Origin: Lycocorax pyrrhopterus obiensis | Taxonomy: Eukaryota; Chordata; Aves; Passeriformes; Paradisaeidae | NCBI GenBank assembly: GCA_014706295.1 | Contig: JACSVZ010000039.1 | Span: 1,488,001-1,552,000 of the forward strand | Direction: 5' to 3' | Length of the DNA: 64,000 bases | Part shown: positions 30,301 through 39,300 of the stretch, one piece after another | How the letters are laid out: each line of letters starts with the position of its first letter | How positions within the stretch are numbered: the first letter of the stretch is position 1 | Position numbers and translations under genes: made by a program | Notes under the pieces: model-generated | The model's database searches: none | Told to the model about the DNA's origin: nothing | Seen by the model: the letters and a program-made list of their open reading frames with translations, nothing else

Positions 30301-33300
30301 TTTCATAAGGTATAAACCATCAAGAGTAAGAAAGAATTGTTAAATTAGAAGAGGATATTGGTTCAAAAAGAAATGGGTATGTTTTCTATGAATAAATATA
30401 ATGGGAAATTGAAGATCTTGGACTATTAGAGAGAAAAAGTTCCAGTACTTGTTGTTTTATAGGTGTGAGACTGAAAACAGTAACGATGAGTAGGCAGAGC
30501 AAGTTCTGTTGAGGTAGAGCTGTCCCGTTTATAAAACAGACTCTGTGACAACAGGGTCCAACTTTGTTGATTTAGACGGTTCCCAGGAAAAAATGCAAGG
30601 CATTTAGGTTTAGTAAGTAAGGTGCTATTAAACTGATGCCTCTAGAACCAAATAAACTGTGAAAACCTTCTGAGGGTAGTCCAAGTCTGTTGTGAGTTAT
30701 ATGCAAGTTTTGAGAATTTTGCATTCTCTGCTGCCATGTGTTCACTGCTCTTGCATCCATCTATGCAGATGTCCTAGATGAAGTCTCAAAAAGGCACTGC
30801 TTTGGGAGCAATGAACTGGTGGTTCTTGAGGGGAGCAAACATTCTTTTGGGAAAAACAATTGAGCACATTATCTTTAAAAGTAAAAATAGCAAAACTTCC
30901 TTTGTTTTGTCCTCCTTAAGCAGTAGAACTATGCTGCAGCCCCAGCCTTCATCCCACAGCTCAGAAAAAAATCCCACATGCAGCATAAACCAGCTTTTCC
31001 TTGCACTGACCCCAAGTGACTCCCTCATTGCAGGATATCAACAAAACAGCATGCCAGCAGCAGCTGCTGTTTCTCAAAATGCTGTCAAGCTGTTGGCTAA
31101 ACTGCACTTTTTTGTCTATTTAAAGAAAATAAACTGAAATTTAAGAGGCATATAGCCAAGTGGGAGGACGATGCAAATAGCAACTCAGTAATTGCAGTTG
31201 TAATTATTTTTTTTGAAAGGTTGTTTCTAAAATATCCAGGTGGAAAATGCACTTTTTTTTAATCATGGCCAGTCAGCCTCTAATCTTCAAATTTTAAAGT
31301 TAGTTCCAAATAGCCTGTAGACTTGCAGCCACAAGGCTGAATTAGTGTGTGTTTGCAAGGTCACAAATTGAAGAATGAGGCTCATTTTATTTCAATGAAT
31401 TTTAGAATTGACTGTCTGTTGCTTATGAAGGAATGGCATTAGCATTCTCCTCACTGGGCGACCTTTGTTGTCAATATTTTGGAACAATGTTAGTGCTTTT
31501 GTTACCAGAGCACCTCCCTGTCTTACCAACATGACTTGTAGTTGAAGACATCCCGAAGGTCTTTTCTTGACCAGTCAGCAAAAATATTTCCAGAAACAGC
31601 ATATAGGATTTGAATATTTTAAGTTTGCACTCTTCTCTTCTCTTCTCTTCTCTTCTCTTCTCTTCTCTTCTCTTCTCTTCTCTTCTCTTCTCTTCTCTTC
31701 TCTTCTCTTCTCTTCTCTTCTCTTCTCTTCTCTTCTCTTCTCTTCTCTTCTCTTCTCTTCTCTTCTCTTCTCTTCTCTTCTCTTCTCTTCTCTTCTCTTG
31801 TTCTGGTGTGCGAATGTTCTGGCAAGTGAATTGGAACATGGCATTTAAGTAATTATCAGGATATTTTCAGGATAGTAGATGAGAAATCTGATTTATAATG
31901 CTTGGACTTATCTAGTGAATAAATAAAAGATGTACTGTATGGTTTGATTCTGATGGAAGGTTGTACTATGAAAGCCTTAGAATGAATGAGAATAAAACAA
32001 GCACGTATTATAAATATATACAGAGCAGATAATTTCAAAGGAATATGCTTGCAGAAAATAGAAAAATTGGCAAGTTTCAAGCAGAAAGAGAAGCATGAAT
32101 AGTTTTAAATCATTTTCCCCCCTAGATTTTCATGTTATAGACTAGTGCAAGTGAAAAACCTATGGTTCAGTTCAATGGATATTTCAGGTACATGTAATAG
32201 TTTATGAATGAGATGTTAATGTCTGTTTATTTGGAAATCAAATTAAGTCTCTTTTAGAGCTTCAGTACATCATCATTTACCAAAACATTAATTATTGGAG
32301 AATGACAGACAGAAATGTATTATTTTCCTGATGGTTTTAGTTGTTACCATTTATTTATATTATGGTATTCACGAGTCCATAGTCTGTTTCAGCATGTAGC
32401 TGTAATAAGCTAAAACTAAAAAACAGACATTTCCCTGTGGACTTCACAGAGTAAGAAAAATATAGATGAAAGATGAAAGGACAGAAGGGAAAGAATATTC
32501 ATCAGCTTCATGGGTATGTTTTGTACATATTAGCAGCTGCCTCATTGGTGGCATAATTTATTCCAATGGCACATTTATGGTGTCACCATTCTAAATCTTT
32601 CATTTGAATCTGTACAATTAATTTTGCAAGAATGATCTGTTATTCATGATGCAAATGTACGGTATGACAACCGCTTAACTCAGTGATGGATGAACTGTCT
32701 CATATTTTCTGTGGCATGTCATGGGGTAGGTGTGTGCAACTCTGCAGCAGAGAAGCTCAGAGAGCACACTGAGTTCACACCCTGACATACCCCAAGGGCA
32801 TTTGTCTGCCCAAACCCTCGATAGAAGTCTATGAAACAGTGTCACCACACTTGAGGGGTGCCTGCTGTGACCTCAGTGGAATGATTTGATGTCTCGAGTT
32901 GTTGAAATTAATTGCGGGTACTGTAGGAATGTTATGAAAAACAGCTGCAGCCCACACTTGGCCTTTGCTTTGTTAACGGTGATAAATAGATTCCTTAAAG
33001 AAATACTACAGTGTAAAAAGCAGTAACACTCAGGATGTGTGTAACTATGTGGAGAGCCATGCAGAGCAGCAGATGACCAAACTGATCTTTCACCTTTGAA
33101 ATATACCTTACGTTTAAGTAGTAATTTAGGCTAGAAATTAAAATCTGTGCGAACTCATGCTAGCCCCCTCATTATTCCTGGTGTTTTAGATATGCACATA
33201 CATATATAAAAATTACAATCAGTCCTTCTGGTTTGCTTCTCACATAGTACTTTTGAAAACTGAAAACCCCTCAACCACTGGACTATTAAAAGGCAAATGG

Positions 33301-36300
33301 AAAGTGCTGTTAGAGAAAAGTTGGCAAATGTTAGTAATTGTAAGGAGCTCAAAATAAGACTTCTATGAGACCTTTCTAAGACTAGAAATGGTTGAGAATT
33401 AAGAGGGAAGCTGTCATAAATAGAATAAGCACTTAATGCCATCTGTCTCCATGTTATGTGTCATCTCTGCATAACTCTATTTCACTTAATACAGAATCCC
33501 TTTCATATGGGTTCATGAAGACTACTCTACCTTGACACCTGTTATTCTTCCTAACTTACCTTCTTTAAGGATAAGTTGTCTTAAGACTTAAAAATAACTC
33601 ATACACTGACCATTTACAGAAATATGATGCTAGAAATTCAACTTTGAAATTGACAGTGTGATCCAAGTGTCAGAATACATCCATTTTTTGGTCCCTGTTT
33701 GAATTTTTCCTTCAGATCTTTTGCTTCTGCATCTGTTAGTGTGTTTTATGACAGACAAAAGATCATTGCTTCTCCACTCTTTTCTGGCACCTGTTTTAGC
33801 ATGTCTGAAATGAAAAGTTCAAGGAGAAATAGGTCTTTCTTCTTGAAGGAGTCAAATTTTTTTCTAGAATTGCACATCTCAAACCTATAGTTGGGATGAA
33901 AAAACATAATCCTTCAGTTGCTTAATTTTTACTTATTTATTTTAGGGTGCACCCGGAATGAAGGGAGAAAAAGGTGACAGAGTAAGTCTGCTTAAAATCA
34001 GTTTTTATAATAATTTTTAAATTAAACACTATGTCTTTAAAAGTGCAAACACTTGCTAATAAAACACTTGTTTTGCATTTGATTATTTAGGGTGATATTG
34101 CTTCTCAAAACATGATGCGAGCAGTTGCAAGACAAGTTTGTGAACAACTGATAAATGGTAAACAGTGTTGCTTGCTTTGTTTCCCATACTTATTTACTAC
34201 TTTGTTAGAAAGAGAAAACAATGGTGTAAATTTGAAGTGACAGACACTGGCCACAGAGCACGGTGAGAGTTTAACCAATCTGATAGCTGTCCAATGCAAA
34301 TGATTTGGTGGAAAAAATGTAGCAGCAAGTTTTTGCCAGATCCAGAGGCTAGATAATCACAGAATGACAGAATAACAGAATAAGCTGAGTTGGAACTAAT
34401 CTGTGACCTTTGGAAATACACATGCAAGTCTAACATTCTGGTGGCGTTCCCTTTGTCATTTTGGTCCAAAATGACTTCATCTTTGCAATAAAATCAGTAT
34501 ATATTTTCTCGTTAAACGTGTCTTATCTTCAAGAGAAGGGAATCAGTGAGAAAAAGGATGCTCACTGCAGATACATTGCCAGCAGGGAAAGACAGATGAG
34601 TGATGCGTAAATACTCTGCGCAGAATCAGTGGTGCTATGCACGTAAAAACAATATTTATTTGGAGAAGGACTTTGAATTGAATTTCAGTCCTCTACTGCC
34701 ACATAGTGCAGCTCTGCAGCCCATGAAGTTGTTCTCTACAGAGGCTTTCTCCCTGACCCTGAAGCAATGCTTATGCTATCTGTAGACCTGCCAAGAAAGA
34801 CAGAGGCAAATTGGTTTTAATATTGTATCTATTACAAGGGTAAGTGCTGCCTGAGGAAAACAGATATACCTTTTGGATCATTAAGAGTGCTTATGCACAG
34901 GGAGGAGGACACTATGTCCCTTAAAATGTCTGTGGTGGTTGCTAATAAAAACATGTCTATTAGTTAGTCATCACAGAAGAAGGAAAGTACATTCGTGAAT
35001 ACATTAGGCTTATGAATAAGGATATCATATCCAAGATCTTTTAATATCTCTTTGTGCATCCCCACCTAATTTTTTTCATGTTCAGCTGATCTTTTCAGTG
35101 TTATGCTAGGATTGGCGCATTATACTAATCAGGCGTGTCTCTCCATTAAGGCTTCCTTCCTGCATAGTTTCAAAATGGTGTTTCTTTTGTTCACACATCC
35201 TTTTTTTGGAAATGAAATTTTCCCATATGCAGAAGGTATATAGGTACAAACCTGTGCATCCTACAGGCTTAAGAAAATTACTTCATCGACTGTGCTGCTA
35301 GCCCCCCACATGAATAATTTATATTCCCTGTGGTAGCTGCAGAGCTCTGAAAGTACATAGAAATGTGATACTACAGTTTTAGAAGTGGAGCAAGTCCTTT
35401 CTGTTCTTCAGAGTAAAAACAACCTCTAAACAGAACTCTGAGAGCAAGAGTATTGCAAAGAAAAAAAGCCTCTTTTTTGATTTTAATAGTTCTATGATAA
35501 ATTTTTTTAATGTCGTTGGCTTCCAGAGTCTCCTTTATCTTTCCTCCTTGACTCCCTCCCTCATCCATTTATGTTCAGCCTTCTTATCAGACATTCATCT
35601 TAAGTCTTTCTAATTCATCTGTACTAATTTATTGAATGGGAACAAGAATAGGACTTAATTAAGAGAGATAGTATTTTATCCTTCCCGCTCTGATAAAAGA
35701 TTTGCACTCATTTCACATTTTTGTTTTCTTTTGAAGGCCAAATGAGCCGGTTCAATCAAATGCTGAATCAAATCCCGAATGATTATTATTCAAACCGTAA
35801 CCAGCCAGGGCCGCCAGGTCCACCTGGCCCCCCAGGAGCTGCTGGTACAAGAGGAGAGCCTGGACCTGGAGGAAGACCAGGATTCCCAGGACCTCCTGGG
35901 GTCCAAGGACCACCCGGTGAAAGAGGTGAGTAGGCTGTACTGTGGACATAGTGGAGGGGCTGCCAGAGGAGCAGTCTGCTCCCTTTACCATGTCAGACTA
36001 GGAAGCCCTGCTAGGCCATTGGGATTGCCTGAGAGACACTGGTGATCTGAAGGACAAGTTTAACTAGATCAGTGCTTTCCTGTCTTTCTCTTGCTTAGGT
36101 TTCATGAAATACAAATTGGTATAACATTTTGGCTGCTGTCTGAGGCTTCCACATAATATCCCAGGAAAGCAAATATTCTCAGAATTCTTCTGGCACTAAA
36201 CAGCTGCATCTTGAAAGGCTGTTTGGAGTAACACAACTCTTTGCAAAATAGAACACTGATTAAGAGAGAAAATGAGTCATTAGCAAGTATAAAATGTAGG

Positions 36301-39300
36301 AGTTTAAAGAATTAGATCAACATCGTTAGCTCTTTACAATATTCTGAGGGAGGGAAGCAACTGAACTGAATATGACCATATGGGTAAACCTACTTTACAG
36401 CTATCTTGGATCACTGCAGTCACATGGGGTGTCTGTAGTGTCCTATGTTGTGGCCTTTGCTTATTTCAACTACTCTACTGTAGCATAGGCTCAGTGCTAT
36501 GTTTTCTAGCTTATATTTTATATACTCTTTAAAACAGGCAAGGAATAAATCGAGGAATTCAGGAGAATTTCTTAAACTTTTTTCATTATAACTGTTCCTA
36601 AGAAAGTGTAAAACATCCTTTATAGCAGAAGTATTAAAAATTGAAAATATCTTCTCATTTGTAGTGTAAAATAATAGGGTTCTGTGGTGTTTTCAGTATC
36701 TCAAAACTTTTCTATGTTTAAGAAAATTTATTCACACTGTAACCTCTGCTTCCTCTTTTGTTTTTAGGTTACTATATTTATATCCAAATTATTTTCCCAA
36801 ATTTACATTTGAACATCTGTAGAACATAAATTTTAACCACTCTTGTTGCATTAAATAATGGAAAGTAAATATTAATGTCAGTGAGAGAGTGTGAAGAAAT
36901 ATCTGTTGATATGGTCTCCTTTCTTTGATTTTCATTGCCTTTTTATTATTCTGTAGGAATCCCTGGAGAGAAAGGTGAAAGAGGGACTGGATCCCAAGGA
37001 CCACGAGGTTTGCCGGGACCACCTGGTAAATATTTTTGGTTTAATCAGATTACAGAAAAGTAAGAGAAAAGCAAACATTTCTTCATAGAGAATGAGGCTA
37101 GATATGATGAATGAATACCCTTTACTCTGTCCACTTCACGTTTTTGACGTGTATTAGCAGTTACTCTAATAAATCTGTAGGAAACCCCAACAAAAATAGC
37201 AATTTAGAAAGACTTTTGGATGTGGTTAATAGGTATTTATCTTTTAATTTAGTCATCTGGCGTGCTTGTTAATGTGAAAATGTGTTTCATGAAAATACAT
37301 TGTCCAAATATTTGACAGATATTTTTCATAAGTCTTATCAGATGATTCTTTTGTAGTACCTAGTTTTGTTTTTTTTTTTACTTGCTGGACTACAAAATAC
37401 TCCCACATTCAGAGTTACCAGATGATAGAAACAGATGATTTGACTATTAGTTTTGGGTTTTGTATCATGAAATTCTCTTTATGCCTTGGCATAAGTCAGC
37501 TGCATCACTTGTTTCTGCTTGTGGTTTACTAGGCTAAAATGGCTTTTCATTACAGGACCCATAATATGCTTGCAGCAAATTGTAGCCTCAGTTACTTGAA
37601 GCTGTACTTTTCTGCTAACCATAATAAGACTGGTTCCAAAAAAAACATTACCTCATCTATCCTGGGGCTACTGGGCAGTATAATTGATGTACTCCTATAT
37701 TTTAATTGAAATCCAGTGTGCTTGTCTAATCTAGTAGTTTCCCTTGAGATCATCATGTCTTACACAATGGGGAAATTAACCAGAGAATTCATTGATGTTT
37801 CTTTACTTGGCTCAAACCTTACTAAATTAGTTTCTAAGAATAAATACTTAAATAAGCCACACACAGGGAAGCAACTCATGATGAGTCACATTTCTAGATT
37901 TCTTTTGTTTTTCTTTCTGTTGACCCCCATACAGCAACAAAGTGCGAGTGCTTTCTCACCAAAGACAGCCTAGGCTGTGTAGTCTAGACAGAAGTACTGT
38001 TAGCTGTTTTATCAAGATGGCTCTTAAAGAAAACAACCTCCCAACCTCTCAATTCTAAAATTAGGTCCACAAGGAGAATCTAGAACTGGTCCACCAGGCT
38101 CCACAGGATCACGAGGACCACCAGGGCCACCAGGCCGTCCTGGAAATGTGGGTATTCGGGGTCCCCCAGGGCCACCAGGATATTGTGATTCATCCCAGTG
38201 TGCTAGCATCCCTTACAATGGCCAAGGATTCCCAGGTAGGTCAGGAACAACTTAATCTTAACCTTGCCTTAAATAGCCCTCACAGATGTGGCTGTTCATA
38301 TTGAGCTGCTTTACATGAGACAGTCCTGCTAATCTGAACATACTGAGTCGGGAGGAGATGGTTGCAGTGAGCAGGCTTGCCTCATTGTAATGTGCAGGTA
38401 TATCAGCAGCCATTAAGACTTTGGTGTAGGATTACTTGATGTTATGCATGATTTATTTTAAATAGGAAGTAGTGAGTAAATATTGTAGTCTTGTTTTTTT
38501 GGTTTTTTTTTTTAATGTAGATGGTTGCTAGCTGGTAATGTTGCTCATAGGATTTAAGTGACCAATTTCTTCTCTTCTTTTTTCCCCCTCTATCACCACC
38601 CCTTCCAATCGTCTTCAGAACAAGGTTGAATTCTCCATGTTTCTCTTGAAAAATTAAAGGAATGCTGTGGCTGGCAGTTTCCATATGTCTCTTTTAGAGC
38701 CATGTCAGGATTATTTATACAAAATTGGTTCCTGAAATAAAAATTTTCCACAAAGGAAATCCATTTAATGATAACAGTGCAGACAAGTAAAAAGCACCAC
38801 TGTCCTACAATATCTACCAAATTAAACACCATGGAGTCTGATTAGCCCTGAGTCATTTAAGCCTTCCTCTTCGTGATGTAGCTCAAAACAGTAGGCTGCT
38901 TCTGGAACCAAAACGAAGGGTCATAGTGACCACCAATTTTTGACTGGAAAGATTCTAATATATTTTAACATGGGGATCCTGCAGGACCACAGTATTGTTA
39001 ACAAATTAATATGTATGCCTTGCCAGATCTCAAAATCAGTGTATGTGATACTACTATTGGATATGGTTTGCTGTTAGTGTAATTGTGCATGTATCCATGA
39101 AAAGAAAAAGAAAAGAATATATATATATATATGTACACACTTGCAGACTCAGTGATACTGGTTAAAGAGCCAGGTGGTTGTGCAGATTTCACAAAAAATT
39201 TATTATTTAAATGAAGAATAAAGAAAATTGTACCTGTGATTCAGCAGTGTTCTTTCTAGTAAGCAGCTATGTATACATATATAAATATATGCCTAGAGAA

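Noticed and set aside
31471..31848. Long open frames of repeated Arg-Glu-Glu-Lys (minus) and Leu-Phe-Ser-Ser (plus)
   Set aside because: They are only translations of the TCTTC/GAAGA microsatellite, which happens to have no stop in any frame.
31610..31860. CRISPR-like array
   Set aside because: Perfect pentamer tandem units without spacers in an intron-rich vertebrate gene are a microsatellite.
21013..33981. Assignment to COL14A1 instead of COL12A1
   Set aside because: The TSPN, NC2 and NC1 motifs and the long NC1 tail agree with collagen XII as I know it, and COL14A1 differs at these places.
35752..36045. Open frames on both strands over a COL1 exon
   Set aside because: These are shadows of the Gly-X-Y coding exon at 35737-35925, caused by its base composition.
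38024..38209. Minus-strand glycine/proline-rich open frame
   Set aside because: It is the antisense of the COL1/NC1 exon. The collagen-like look comes from the GGN/CCN symmetry of the repeat.
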